Shown: piece after piece, positions 50,420-58,401 of the stretch
Layout of the letters: the number at the start of each line of letters is the position of its first letter
Position numbering within the stretch: the stretch's first letter is position 1
NCBI GenBank assembly: GCA_035623515.1
Contig: DASPTH010000178.1
Span: 4,916-68,915 of the forward strand
Reading direction: 5' to 3'
Length of the DNA: 64,000 nt
DNA from: DASPTH01 sp035623515
GTDB lineage: Bacteria > Actinomycetota > Acidimicrobiia > IMCC26256 > DASPTH01
Translations under genes and position numbers: made by a program
The notes under the pieces: generated by a model
What the model was told of the DNA's origin: nothing
Databases searched by the model: none
What the model saw: the letters and a program-made list of their open reading frames with translations, nothing else

Positions 50420-50914
50420 TTACCGGTTGCTCAACGCGTTTCCGCGAGCCGGTGGACGACGGTCGCCCCAGGGTGCCGGGATCGTCTCGACCCGTCCGCC
50501 CGCGGCCTCGATGGCCCGGATTGCACCCTGCGAGAAGGCGTGGGCGCGGACCGTGAGCGCCCGGGAGAGCTCGCCGCGGCCGAGGATCTTCACCAGGCCT
50601 CGCTTCGCGACCACACCGTGCGCGCGCAGCACGCCCGGATCGATGTCGGTGCCGGCGTCGAGGCGCTCGAGCGCGTCGAGGTTCACGACGGCGTACTCCA
50701 CCCGGAACGGGTTGCGGAAGCCCTTGGCCTTGGGTGTCCGCCGGTGGAGTGGGGTCTGACCGCCTTCGAATCTCGGCGACACGTTGTCACGGGCTCCGGT
50801 GCCCTTCGAACCGCGGCCGGCAGTCTTGCCGCCCTTTCCGGCGATCCCGCGGCCGACGCGGCGTGGCGCGCTCCTCGCGCCCGCAGGCGGCTTCAGGTCG
50901 TGGACCTTCACCAT
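50420..50914 (-). CDS. rplO: 50S ribosomal protein L15
   Basis: A 164-residue L15: VKVHDLKPPAGARSAPRRVG, RGIAGKGGKTAGRGSKGTGA, FEGGQTPLHRRTPKAKGF, and the C-terminal globular part with VRAHAFSQGAIRAIEAAGG. ATG 50914 follows GGAGCGGAGCG. The 67-bp gap to rpmD holds GAGCGGAG-type steps. Confidence 0.97.
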   Translation of the reverse strand: MVKVHDLKPPAGARSAPRRVGRGIAGKGGKTAGRGSKGTGARDNVSPRFEGGQTPLHRRTPKAKGFRNPFRVEYAVVNLDALERLDAGTDIDPGVLRAHGVVAKRGLVKILGRGELSRALTVRAHAFSQGAIRAIEAAGGRVETIPAPWGDRRPPARGNALSNR

Positions 50915-50981
50915 CGCTCCGCTCCCACTCCACGGCTGCCACACGCGGCCGCCCGTTCCATTGACTCCGCTCGCTCCGCCA

Positions 50982-51176
50982 TCACGATGACGTCACCTCT
51001 TCGACAGTGACGAGATGCGGAACGCGGGCGATCATGCCCCGGACCTCGGGCTTGTCCGGGTGCTCGACCGAGTGGTTGACCCGTCGCAGACCGAGCGCGC
51101 GCAACGTGCCGCGCTGCTTCGGCTTTGCGCCGATCGCCGAGCGGATCTGCGTGATGCGCAACGTCGCCATGCTCAT
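50982..51176 (-). CDS. rpmD: 50S ribosomal protein L30
   Basis: A 64-residue L30: LRITQIRSAIGAKPKQRGTL, RALGLRRVNHSVEHPDKPEV, RGMIARVPHLVTVEE. The ATG at 51176 overlaps the rpsE stop (ATGA); an ATG two codons later is an alternative start. Confidence 0.97.
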   Translation of the reverse strand: MSMATLRITQIRSAIGAKPKQRGTLRALGLRRVNHSVEHPDKPEVRGMIARVPHLVTVEEVTSS

Positions 51177-51721
51177 GCCACCTCGGTGACCTCGGTCTTG
51201 CGGGCGTTGCGCTCCCGGTACGCGCGGAGCATGCCCGCCGTGCTCACCTCTTCGGGCGACTTGCCTCGCAGCGCGGCGACCTCGTCGGGCCGCCGAAGCG
51301 CTCGGAGACCGTTGATCGTGGCGCGCGACACGTTGATCGCGTTCGACGACCCGAGCGACTTGGCGAGGACATCGCGCACCCCGGCGGCCTCGAGGATCGC
51401 CCGAGCCGCGCCGCCCGCGATGACGCCCGTTCCCGGCGCAGCCGGCTTGAGCAGGACGCGCGCGGCGTCGTGCTCGCCGATGATCTGATGGGTGATGGTG
51501 TCGCCCGCGAGCGGCACGGCGAAGAGGTTCTTGCGAGCCTCCTCCATGCCCTTCTGGATCGCCGCCGGTACCTCCTTGGCCTTGCCGTAACCGAGCCCCA
51601 CGTTCCCGACGCCGTCACCGACGACGACGAGCGCAGTGAAGGAGAACCGCCGGCCGCCCTTCACCACCTTGGCGACGCGGTTGATCGCGATCACCCGCTC
51701 TTCGAGTTGACCGTCGGCCAT
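51173..51721 (-). CDS. rpsE: 30S ribosomal protein S5
   Basis: A 182-residue S5, a translation-fidelity protein: ERVIAINRVAKVVKGGRRFS, VGDGVGNVGLGYGKAKEVPA, GARVLLKPAAPGTGVIAGG-like core (ARVLLKPAAPGTGVIAGGAA) and SLGSSNAINVSRATINGL. The C-terminal tail beyond about 165 is short and basic. Follows rplR by 12 nt. Confidence 0.97.
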   Translation of the reverse strand: MADGQLEERVIAINRVAKVVKGGRRFSFTALVVVGDGVGNVGLGYGKAKEVPAAIQKGMEEARKNLFAVPLAGDTITHQIIGEHDAARVLLKPAAPGTGVIAGGAARAILEAAGVRDVLAKSLGSSNAINVSRATINGLRALRRPDEVAALRGKSPEEVSTAGMLRAYRERNARKTEVTEVA

Positions 51722-51733
51722 GTGGCCTGCTCC

Positions 51734-52084
51734 TCAGACCTCGAGGCCGGCTTCGCGCGCGGCGTCTGCGACGCCTGCGACCCGGCCGTGATACTTGAAC
51801 CCGCCGCGATCGAGCACGACGGCCTTGATGCCGGCCGCCTGGGCACGTTCGCCCACCGTCTTTCCGACCTGCTTCGCGCCGGCAACCGTCGCGGTCGAGC
51901 CGGTGAACCCCTTCTCCTTCGTCGATGCCGCGACCAAGGTGACACCGTTCACGTCGTCGATGATCTGTGCGTAGACGTGCTTGTTGGAGCGGAACACCGC
52001 GAGACGCGGGCGTTCGGGCGTGCCGCGCACCTTCTTGCGTACACGTCGGTGGCGTCGTTCGCGTGCTACCTGACGGTTGTGCAT
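51734..52084 (-). CDS. rplR: 50S ribosomal protein L18
   Basis: A 116-residue 5S-rRNA-binding protein: RRHRRVRKKVRGTPERPRLA, VFRSNKHVYAQIIDDVNGVT, LVAASTKEKGF and VVLDRGGFKYHGRVAGVADA near the end. Normal length and position after rplF. Confidence 0.97.
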   Translation of the reverse strand: MHNRQVARERRHRRVRKKVRGTPERPRLAVFRSNKHVYAQIIDDVNGVTLVAASTKEKGFTGSTATVAGAKQVGKTVGERAQAAGIKAVVLDRGGFKYHGRVAGVADAAREAGLEV

Positions 52085-52105
52085 CGTCGTCTTTCCTGTC
52101 TCCCG

Positions 52106-52645
52106 CTACTTCGCCGACTTGCCGGCCTTGCGCAGGACGCGCTCGTCGGCGTAGCGGATGCCCTTCCCCTTGTAGGGCTCGGGCTTGCGGATCTTTCGGA
52201 TGTCGGCCGCGACCTGACCGACGAGCTGCTTGTCGAAACCCCGCACCATGATGCGGGTCGGGGCGGGAACCTCGAACTCGATTCCCGCAGGGGCGTCGAC
52301 CTGCACCGGATGGGAGTACCCGACCTGGATCTCCAGCCGCTGGGGACCGCTGGCCGCGGCGCGATAGCCCACCCCCACGATCTCGAGCTCACGCACGAAG
52401 CCCTCCGACACGCCGGTGACCATGTTGGCAACGAGAGACCGCGTGAGACCGTGCAGTGCCCGGTTCTCACGCTCGTCGTCGGGGCGGGTGACGACCAGAT
52501 CGTCGCCGTTGCGTTCGATGGTGATGGTTTCCGGCGCGTCGTACTCGAGCGTGCCCTTGGGGCCTTTCACGGTGACGTGACGGCCACTGACCATCACGTC
52601 GACGCCGCTCGGCACCGGAATCGGCCGCTTTCCCACACGAGACAT
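52106..52645 (-). CDS. rplF: 50S ribosomal protein L6
   Basis: A 179-residue L6: MSRVGKRPIPVPSGVDVMVS, VKGPKGTLEYDAPE, TRSLVANMVTGVSEGFVREL, GVGYRAAASGPQRLEIQVGY, and the second repeat ending RKPEPYKGKGIRYADERVLR. ATG 52645 is four bases after the rpsH stop; the ten-residue upstream extension of the frame would overlap rpsH. Confidence 0.97.
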   Translation of the reverse strand: MSRVGKRPIPVPSGVDVMVSGRHVTVKGPKGTLEYDAPETITIERNGDDLVVTRPDDERENRALHGLTRSLVANMVTGVSEGFVRELEIVGVGYRAAASGPQRLEIQVGYSHPVQVDAPAGIEFEVPAPTRIMVRGFDKQLVGQVAADIRKIRKPEPYKGKGIRYADERVLRKAGKSAK

Positions 52646-52649
52646 CTGG

Positions 52650-53051
52650 TCACCACACCTGACAGAGGACCTCACCGCCCACTCGGCGCTCGCGCGCCTC
52701 GCGATCGGTCATGAGCCCTTGGTTCGTCGACAGGATCGAGATTCCCATCCCGCCGAGGACGCGCGGCACGCTCTCCGCCTTGGAGTACACCCGCAGCCCC
52801 GGCTTCGACACACGCCGCAAGCCGGAGATCGTCCGCTTGCGGTCGGGCGTGTACTTCATCGTGATCTTGAGCTGACGGCCTGGACGCGACGAGTCGTCTC
52901 CGACCTCGTAGCCCGTGATGTAACCCTCGCGCTCCAGGATGCGCGCAAGCGCCTCCTTGAGCTTCGACGACGGCATCACGACGTCGTCGTGAAACGCGGT
53001 GTTCGCGTTCCGGATGCGCGTGAGCATGTCGGCGACAGGATCGGTCATCAT
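52650..53051 (-). CDS. rpsH: 30S ribosomal protein S8
   Basis: A 133-residue S8: DPVADMLTRIRNANTAFHDD, VVMPSSKLKEALARILEREG, RVSKPGLRVYSKAESVPRVL, GGMGISILSTNQGLMTDREA, GGEVLCQVW. The first of two adjacent ATG codons has GGAGG seven bases upstream. S8 is a spc-operon regulator in E. coli; no clear S8-binding mimic was seen near rplE here. Confidence 0.97.
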   Translation of the reverse strand: MMTDPVADMLTRIRNANTAFHDDVVMPSSKLKEALARILEREGYITGYEVGDDSSRPGRQLKITMKYTPDRKRTISGLRRVSKPGLRVYSKAESVPRVLGGMGISILSTNQGLMTDREARERRVGGEVLCQVW

Positions 53052-53070
53052 CAGCGCGCCTCCCGTGCCG

Positions 53071-53256
53071 TCACCACGACGCCTTCGTGACGCCCGGTAC
53101 CTCGCCGGCATGGGCCATCTCTCGCAGGCAGATGCGGCAGAGCCCGAACTTGCGGTACACCGACCGCGCGCGGCCGCACCGGCGGCAGCGCGTGTAGGCG
53201 CGCACCTTGAACTTGGGCTTGCGCTGTTGCTTCTGCACGAGAGCCTTCTTTGCCAT
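53071..53256 (-). CDS. rpsN: 30S ribosomal protein S14 type Z
   Basis: The short, zinc-binding form (61 residues): KALVQKQQRKPKFKVRAYTR, CRRCGRARSVYRKFGLCRIC (four ligands), LREMAHAGEVPGVTKASW. Many actinobacteria also keep a zinc-free S14 elsewhere for zinc starvation. It follows a 251-bp repetitive gap after rplE, unusual inside the spc operon. Confidence 0.98.
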   Translation of the reverse strand: MAKKALVQKQQRKPKFKVRAYTRCRRCGRARSVYRKFGLCRICLREMAHAGEVPGVTKASW

Positions 53257-53507
53257 CTCTACTGCCTCGCTCCCACTCCGCTACTTCCGTTCGCTGCGCT
53301 CACTCCATCCACTCCGTTCGCTCGGCGGCGAGCTCCTCCGCTCGCTCCACTCGCTGCGTCGCCGCACCGTCGTCCGCTCGCTTCGTCGCCACAGGTTGTG
53401 CACTCGCTGCGAGCTCCTCCGCTCGCTCCACTCGCTGCATTGCCGCATCGTCGACGGGAGGGTGCGTCGCCGCATCGTGTCCAGTCTCTGTTCGCTTGCA
53501 GCCCTCG
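53257..53507. repeat. Repeat-filled gap between rplE and rpsN with a duplicated 30-mer
   Basis: The 251-bp gap is built of CTCGCT/CACTCCG steps. A 30-nt sequence is present twice, identically, at 53328-53357 and 53409-53438 (period 81 bp), and its surroundings (TGC(G/A)T(C/T)GCCGCA...) are also similar. No start codon with coding character and no tRNA are visible. On the transcript (minus strand) this is a purine-rich GAGCGAG leader ahead of rpsN. Confidence 0.8.
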
Positions 53508-54077
53508 TCACTGGTCGTCCCGGCGGAAGGGGAAGCCCAGGGCGCGGAGGAGAGCCCGGCCTTGGTCGTCGGTGGGCGCGGTCGTGACGATGGTGATGTC
53601 CATGCCGCGCACGGTGTCGATCTTGTCGTAGTCGATCTCGGGGAAGATCAGCTGTTCGGTGACGCCGAACGTGTAGTTCCCGCGGCCGTCGAACGAGTTC
53701 GGGTTCATGCCTCGGAAGTCGCGGATACGGGGGATCGAGATGCTCACGAGCCGGTCGTAGAACTCCCACATGCGATTGCCGCGCAACGTCACCTTGGCGC
53801 CGATCGCGTTGCCCTCGCGGAGCTTGAACCCGGCGATCGACTTGCGTGCTCGCGTCACCAGCGGCTTCTGCCCCGTGATGACGGTGAGATCGGCGACGGC
53901 GCCGTCGAGCAGCGACTGCTGCTGCGTGGCCTTGCCGACACCGCAGTTCAGCACGATCTTCTCGAGGCGCGGCACCTCCATCACGTTGCCGAGCGCCAAC
54001 TCCTGCTGGAGGGCCGGGCGCAAGTCGGCGGCGAACCGTTCCTTCAGACGTGGGCGTTCGCGCGCAGCGGTGGTCAC
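53508..54077 (-). CDS. rplE: 50S ribosomal protein L5
   Basis: A 189-residue 5S-rRNA-binding protein: RLKERFAADLRPALQQELAL, VPRLEKIVLNCGVGKATQQQ, ITGQKPLVTRARKSIAGFKL, IPRIRDFRGMNPNSFDGRGN, FPEIDYDKIDTVRGMDI. It starts at a GTG overlapping the rplX stop (GTGA). Confidence 0.97.
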   Translation of the reverse strand: MTTAARERPRLKERFAADLRPALQQELALGNVMEVPRLEKIVLNCGVGKATQQQSLLDGAVADLTVITGQKPLVTRARKSIAGFKLREGNAIGAKVTLRGNRMWEFYDRLVSISIPRIRDFRGMNPNSFDGRGNYTFGVTEQLIFPEIDYDKIDTVRGMDITIVTTAPTDDQGRALLRALGFPFRRDDQ

Positions 54078-54394
54078 AGGACCGCTCCACACTTCCGGCA
54101 GACCCGCGTCTTCGTACCGTCGGCTTCCACGCGGTAGCCGATCTTCACCGGACCGTCCTTGCTGCACATGATCATCAGGTTCGAGACGTGGATCGGCATC
54201 GCCTTGTCCTGGATGCCACCCTGCATCGTCGCCCGTGTGGGCTTCTGGTGTTTCTTCGAGACGTTGATGAGCTCGGCACTCTCGACGACGACCATGTTGC
54301 GGTCCGGTATCACCCGCGCAACCTCGCCGACCTTGCCGATGTCCTTCCCCTGGATCACCTGGACCCGATCACCCTTCTTCAGTCGCATCTTCAT
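54074..54394 (-). CDS. rplX: 50S ribosomal protein L24
   Basis: A 106-residue assembly initiator: KKGDRVQVIQGKDIGKVGEV (KOW motif), VVVESAELINVSKKHQKPTR, GGIQDKAMPIHVSNLMIMC, and TRVCRKCGAVL at the end. The ATG shares a base with the rplN stop (TGATG). Confidence 0.97.
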   Translation of the reverse strand: MKMRLKKGDRVQVIQGKDIGKVGEVARVIPDRNMVVVESAELINVSKKHQKPTRATMQGGIQDKAMPIHVSNLMIMCSKDGPVKIGYRVEADGTKTRVCRKCGAVL

Positions 54395-54762
54395 CAGAGA
54401 ACCTCCGGTGCGAGCGACACGATGCGCATGAACCTCCGGTCGCGCAGTTCGCGGCCGACCGGACCGAAGATGCGCGTGCCACGCGGCTGCATCTGCTCGT
54501 TGATCAAGACCGCGGCGTTCTCGTCGAAGCGGATGTAACTCCCGTCGGGACGCCGCTTCTCCTTCTTCGTCCGCACGACCACGCACTTCACGACGTCGCC
54601 CTTCTTCACCGCCGCGCCCGGCACCGCGTCCTTCACCGTGGCGACGAAGACGTCGCCGATGCTCGCGTAGCGACGACGGGTGCCGCCGAGCACCTTGATG
54701 CACAGGACCTCGCGCGCGCCCGAGTTGTCGGCCACGCGAAGCCGGCTCTCCTGCTGGATCAT
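54394..54762 (-). CDS. rplN: 50S ribosomal protein L14
   Basis: A 122-residue L14: MIQQESRLRVADNSGAREVL, CIKVLGGTRRRYASIGDVFV, DGSYIRFDENAAVLIN, PRGTRIFGPVGRELRDRRFM, KIVSLAPEVL-like end (RIVSLAPEVL). The upstream part of the frame overlaps rpsQ and is not used. Confidence 0.98.
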   Translation of the reverse strand: MIQQESRLRVADNSGAREVLCIKVLGGTRRRYASIGDVFVATVKDAVPGAAVKKGDVVKCVVVRTKKEKRRPDGSYIRFDENAAVLINEQMQPRGTRIFGPVGRELRDRRFMRIVSLAPEVL

Positions 54763-54766
54763 CGGG

Positions 54767-55039
54767 CTATCTCGCTCTTTCCAAGACCTCGACGACGCGC
54801 CAGTGCTTGAGCTTCGAGACCGGACGTGTCTCGGCGAGGCGGACGCGGTCGCCCTCGCGAGCATCGTTCTCCTCGTCGTGGGCGTACAACCGGCTCGTGC
54901 GCTGCATCGTCTTGCCGTAGCGCGGGTGGCGCACTCGGTCGATCACGGCCACGACGACCGTCTTGTCCATCTTCGTGGACACGACGATGCCTTCCCGGAC
55001 CTTCCGGCGGTTCGTACGCTTCGGTGTTTCGTCCGTCAC
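54767..55039 (-). CDS. rpsQ: 30S ribosomal protein S17
   Basis: A 90-residue S17: RKVREGIVVSTKMDKTVVVA, RVRHPRYGKTMQRTSRLYAH, DAREGDRVRLAETRPVSKLK, HWRVVEVLERAR. GTG 55039 has AGGAG at good spacing; a GTG two codons earlier is possible. Confidence 0.97.
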   Translation of the reverse strand: MTDETPKRTNRRKVREGIVVSTKMDKTVVVAVIDRVRHPRYGKTMQRTSRLYAHDEENDAREGDRVRLAETRPVSKLKHWRVVEVLERAR

Positions 55040-55052
55040 CCTCACTCCTCTG

Positions 55053-55268
55053 CTAACCGGCCTGCTGCTCGGCAGCTGCGATCTCGCGCTCCCGGAGCAA
55101 CGTCTCGATGCGAGCGATTTCACGACGCGTCTCGGGGATCCGGGCGATGTTGTCGAGCTGGCCGGTCGCGTTCTGGAAGCGGAGGTTGAACAGCTCCTCC
55201 TTCGCCTGGGACAGCCGGTGCTCGAGCTCGGTGTCGTTCAGCGCACGGAGCTCCTTGGACTTGTTCAT
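55053..55268 (-). CDS. rpmC: 50S ribosomal protein L29
   Basis: A 71-residue two-helix protein at the tunnel exit: MNKSKELRALNDTELEHRLS, KEELFNLRFQNATGQLDNIA, RIPETRREIARIETLLRERE. Normal length and position between rplP and rpsQ. Confidence 0.97.
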   Translation of the reverse strand: MNKSKELRALNDTELEHRLSQAKEELFNLRFQNATGQLDNIARIPETRREIARIETLLREREIAAAEQQAG

Positions 55269-55281
55269 TGGTCGCTCCGTC

Positions 55282-55698
55282 TCATGACTCGTCCTGGCGC
55301 ACGACGAACCGTGACCTGATCGGGAGCTTGTGCATCGCGAGCCGCATCGCCTCGCGGGCGGTCGGCTCGGGAACCCCGGACAGCTCGAACAGCACGCGAC
55401 CCGGCTTCACCACCGCGACCCAGTGCTCGGGGTTGCCCTTGCCGGACCCCATGCGCGTCTCGGCGGGCTTCTGGGTGACGGGTTTGTCGGGGAAGATGTT
55501 GATCCAGACCTTCCCGCCACGCCGGATGTACCGGGTCATGGCGATACGAGCAGCTTCGATCTGGCGGTTCGTGATCCAGCCCGGTTCGAGGGCCTGGATC
55601 CCGTAGTCGCCGAACGTGACCCTCGTGCCACCTTTGGCGACACCGGAAGTACGCCCGCGCTGCGTCTTGCGATGGCGGACCTTGCGGGGCATCAGCAT
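55282..55698 (-). CDS. rplP: 50S ribosomal protein L16
   Basis: A 138-residue L16: MPRKVRHRKTQRGRTSGVAK, FGDYGIQALEPGWITNRQIE, KPAETRMGSGKGNPEHWVAV, VKPGRVLFELSGVPEPTARE, AMRLAMHKLPIRSRFVVR. The ATG shares a base with the rpsC stop; a second ATG two codons on (55692) gives the more usual MPRKV start. Confidence 0.97.
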   Translation of the reverse strand: MLMPRKVRHRKTQRGRTSGVAKGGTRVTFGDYGIQALEPGWITNRQIEAARIAMTRYIRRGGKVWINIFPDKPVTQKPAETRMGSGKGNPEHWVAVVKPGRVLFELSGVPEPTAREAMRLAMHKLPIRSRFVVRQDES

Positions 55699-56618
55699 CA
55701 GTCTTCGTCCCCGTGGAACTTCGGCGCCTCGTGGTGCTGGCGGGTGCGGCGCTCGATCTCCTCCTCTTCGGCCAGCAGGCGCTCGAGCTCGGGGTCGGCC
55801 TCCTTCACGAGGGGGCTCGCCTCTTCGGCGATCTCCTCGCCCTCGGTCTCGCCCGGCTGCGCCTCGGCGGCGAGGCGGCGGCGGCCACCGCCCGCGCTGA
55901 CGACGCGGCGCGTCGGGCCCTGGCCCGAGGTGTCGCCGACCGCCATCGCGGCTTCCTTGCGGATCTTGTCCTCGGCGGCCGACTTGTAGGGGAGGATCTC
56001 GCCCTTGTAGATCCACACCTTCACGCCGATGCGACCGAACGTCGTGCGCGCTTCGGCCTCGCCGTAGTCGATGTCGGCGCGCAACGTGTGGAGCGGCACG
56101 CGGCCCTCCCGGTACGACTCCTTCCGCGACATCTCCGCGCCCCCCAGGCGGCCGCTGCACTGCACGCGAATGCCCTGCGCCCCCGCCTTCATCGCCGTCT
56201 GCAACGCACGTTTCATCGCGCGACGGAACGACACCCGGCCGGTGAGCTGATCGGCCACACCCTGTGCGATCAACGTGGCGTCGAGTTCGGGCTTCGCGAT
56301 CTCCTGGATGTTGAAGTGGATCTTCGGGTTCCCGGTGATCTTGAGCAACCCGGCGCGCAACCGGTCCGCTTCTGCGCCACGACGGCCGATGACGATGCCG
56401 GGACGTGCCGTGTAGACGTCGACACGGAGCCGGTCGCGTGTCCGCTCGATCTCGACGCGCCCGACGGCGGCACGTTCGAGCTCATTGCGCAGGTAGTCGC
56501 GGATCTTCCAGTCCTCGATCAGCTGGTCGCGGTACTCCGCGTCCTCGGCGAACCAGCGCGACTTCCAATCGGTCGTGATGCCGAGGCGGAATCCATACGG
56601 GTTGACCTTCTGTCCCAT
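55698..56618 (-). CDS. rpsC: 30S ribosomal protein S3 with long charged C-terminal tail
   Basis: S3 (306 residues) shows the normal core to about 215: GQKVNPYGFRLGITTDWKSR, the KH domain (RPGIVIGRRGAEADRLR), FRRAMKRALQTAMKAGAQGI, RVQCSGRLGGAEMSRKESYR, REGRVPLHTLRADIDYGEAE, GVKVWIYKGEILPYK. About 85 more residues follow, alternating basic (GGGRRRL) and strongly acidic (EGEEIAEEASPLVKEADPEL, LLAEEEEIERR), ending in HHEAPKFHGDED. Actinobacterial S3 often has a tail; this one is long and acidic, like that of L22 directly upstream. Confidence 0.96.
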   Translation of the reverse strand: MGQKVNPYGFRLGITTDWKSRWFAEDAEYRDQLIEDWKIRDYLRNELERAAVGRVEIERTRDRLRVDVYTARPGIVIGRRGAEADRLRAGLLKITGNPKIHFNIQEIAKPELDATLIAQGVADQLTGRVSFRRAMKRALQTAMKAGAQGIRVQCSGRLGGAEMSRKESYREGRVPLHTLRADIDYGEAEARTTFGRIGVKVWIYKGEILPYKSAAEDKIRKEAAMAVGDTSGQGPTRRVVSAGGGRRRLAAEAQPGETEGEEIAEEASPLVKEADPELERLLAEEEEIERRTRQHHEAPKFHGDED

Positions 56619-57281
56619 CTACTCACCGTCCTCGTGCTCGCTCCGCTCGCCCGAGGCCGGCGAGGACGCATCCTCGGCGTCCGGTACCTCGGCGGTGTCT
56701 GCTTCTCTCTCGACCTCGTTTTCGACGGTCTCGGTCTCGTCGAAGTCTTCGGAGCCCCAGTCGAGGCCTTCCGTTTCCTCGAGCGCTTCCTCCGCCTCGA
56801 TCTCGTCCTCGTCGTGGTCGTGGTCGTGGTCATGTGCTTCGGCTCGCGCCCGACGGCGGCTGGCGGCCACCCGCCGCCGTCTGCTCACGCGCGCCGGGCC
56901 CGCCACCGCCGCTTCGCGGGCCCGCCGACGTTCGAGGGCTTCGTCGTCGTAACGCGCGACGACGATGGTGACGTGGCTCGTGCGCTTCTTGATCCGACCG
57001 TAGCGACCCCGGGCCCGCGGCCGTCCTCGCTTGAGCGTCGGGCCCTCGTCCACGAACGCGCGCGCCACGAACAGCTCGTCGTCGGACATGTTGTCGTTGT
57101 GCATCGCGTTGGCGATCGCCGAGTCGAGCAGCTTCATCACCGGTTCGGCCGGACCCCGTTCGCAGAAACGCAGGATCTCGCGCGCTTCGTTGACGTCCTG
57201 GCCCGCGATGAGGCGCAGCACCTGCCGGATCTTCGGCGGCGATGCGCGGTAGTAGCGGAGGCGGGCGGCGGTCTCGGGCAT
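56619..57281 (-). CDS. rplV: 50S ribosomal protein L22 with ~100-residue His/Asp/Glu-rich tail
   Basis: The first ~115 residues are a normal L22: RYYRASPPKIRQVLRLIAGQ, LLDSAIANAMHNDNMSDDEL, FVARAFVDEGPTLKRGRPRA, RGRYGRIKKRTSHVTIVV. A basic bridge (RRRRVAASRRRARAE) and then an acidic tail rich in Asp, Glu and His follow (HDHDHDHDEDEIEAEEALEE, then DFDETETVENEVEREAD), for 220 residues in all against a usual 110-130. The stop abuts the rpsC ATG with no gap. The ribosomal function of the core is firm; the tail's role is unknown. Confidence 0.95.
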   Translation of the reverse strand: MPETAARLRYYRASPPKIRQVLRLIAGQDVNEAREILRFCERGPAEPVMKLLDSAIANAMHNDNMSDDELFVARAFVDEGPTLKRGRPRARGRYGRIKKRTSHVTIVVARYDDEALERRRAREAAVAGPARVSRRRRVAASRRRARAEAHDHDHDHDEDEIEAEEALEETEGLDWGSEDFDETETVENEVEREADTAEVPDAEDASSPASGERSEHEDGE

Positions 57282-57559
57282 CAGCGGCGGCTCGATCGCT
57301 CTTGCCCGGCGTGATACCGGAAGGTGCGCGTGGGTGCGAACTCCCCGAGCTTGTGGCCGACCATCGCCTCGGTGAGGTACACGGGCACATGCTTGCGGCC
57401 GTCGTGCACCGCGATCGTGTGGCCCACCATGTCCGGGGTGATGGTGGATCGGCGAGACCAGGTCTTGATCACCCTGCGTTCGCCGGACGCGTTCATCGCG
57501 TCGACCTTCTTCTGCAGGTGGTCGTCGACGAACGGCCCCTTCTTCAAGCTGCGCGGCAT
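57281..57559 (-). CDS. rpsS: 30S ribosomal protein S19
   Basis: A 92-residue S19: MPRSLKKGPFVDDHLQKKVD, IKTWSRRSTITPDMVGHTIA, VHDGRKHVPVYLTEAMVGHK, LGEFAPTRTFRYHAG. The ATG is two bases after rplB's stop and its own stop shares a base with the rplV start. Confidence 0.98.
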   Translation of the reverse strand: MPRSLKKGPFVDDHLQKKVDAMNASGERRVIKTWSRRSTITPDMVGHTIAVHDGRKHVPVYLTEAMVGHKLGEFAPTRTFRYHAGQERSSRR

Positions 57560-57561
57560 GG

Positions 57562-58398
57562 CTACCTCCGGGCCCCGCGGCCGCGACGGCGGCGGATGAT
57601 GAGCTCGTCGGACTTCTTGCCCTTCTTGCGGGTGCGCCCCTCGGGCTTGCCCCACGGCGACACGGGGTGGCGGCCGCCCGAGCTCTTGCCTTCGCCCCCA
57701 CCGAGCGGGTGGTCGATCGGGTTCATGGCGACACCACGGACATGGGGCCGCTTGCCCTGCCAGCGGGCCCGCCCGGCCTTGCCCACCTTCACGAGCGCCG
57801 CTTCGGGATTGCCCACCGAGCCCACCGTGCCGCGGCAGTCGATGGGGACCCGGCGCATCTCGGTGGACGGCAGCCGCAAGGTGGCGAACTGGCCCTCCTT
57901 GGCCACGAGCTGGATCGCGGCGCCCGCGCCCCGGCCGAGCTTGCCGCCCGCACCCGGCTTGATCTCGACGTTGTGCACGGTCGTGCCGACCGGGATGTAC
58001 CGCAACGGCAACGCGTTGCCGGGCCGGATCTCCGAACCCTGCCCGCTCTGGAGCAGATCGCCGACCTCCACACCGGTGGGAGCGAGGATGTAGCGCTTCT
58101 CGCCGTCGAGGTAGTGCAGGAGCGCGATCCGTGCATTGCGGTTGGGGTCGTACTCGACCGACGCCACCTTCGCGGGGACACCGTCCTTGTCGCGACGGAA
58201 GTCGACGACGCGGTACTTGCGCTTGTGACCACCGCCCCGATGGCGCGAAGTCATGCGACCGTACGCATTGCGGCCGCCGGTGCGCGGCTTGGCCTTGGTG
58301 AGCGACTTCTCGGGCTCGTCGCGCGTGATCTCGGCGAAGTCGGCGACGGTTTGGAAACGCCGTCCCGGGCTCGTGGGCTTGCGCTTGCGTACCGGCAT
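57562..58398 (-). CDS. rplB: 50S ribosomal protein L2
   Basis: A 278-residue L2, near the peptidyl-transferase centre: KPTSPGRRFQTVADFAEITR, GRNAYGRMTSRHRGGGHKRK, YRVVDFRRDKDGVPAKVASV, VGNPEAALVKVGKAGRARWQ, and the conserved VRGVAMNPIDHPLGGGEGKS with its essential His. A basic C-terminal end closes at RRRGRGARR. Confidence 0.98.
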   Translation of the reverse strand: MPVRKRKPTSPGRRFQTVADFAEITRDEPEKSLTKAKPRTGGRNAYGRMTSRHRGGGHKRKYRVVDFRRDKDGVPAKVASVEYDPNRNARIALLHYLDGEKRYILAPTGVEVGDLLQSGQGSEIRPGNALPLRYIPVGTTVHNVEIKPGAGGKLGRGAGAAIQLVAKEGQFATLRLPSTEMRRVPIDCRGTVGSVGNPEAALVKVGKAGRARWQGKRPHVRGVAMNPIDHPLGGGEGKSSGGRHPVSPWGKPEGRTRKKGKKSDELIIRRRRGRGARR

Positions 58399-58401
58399 CG
58401 T

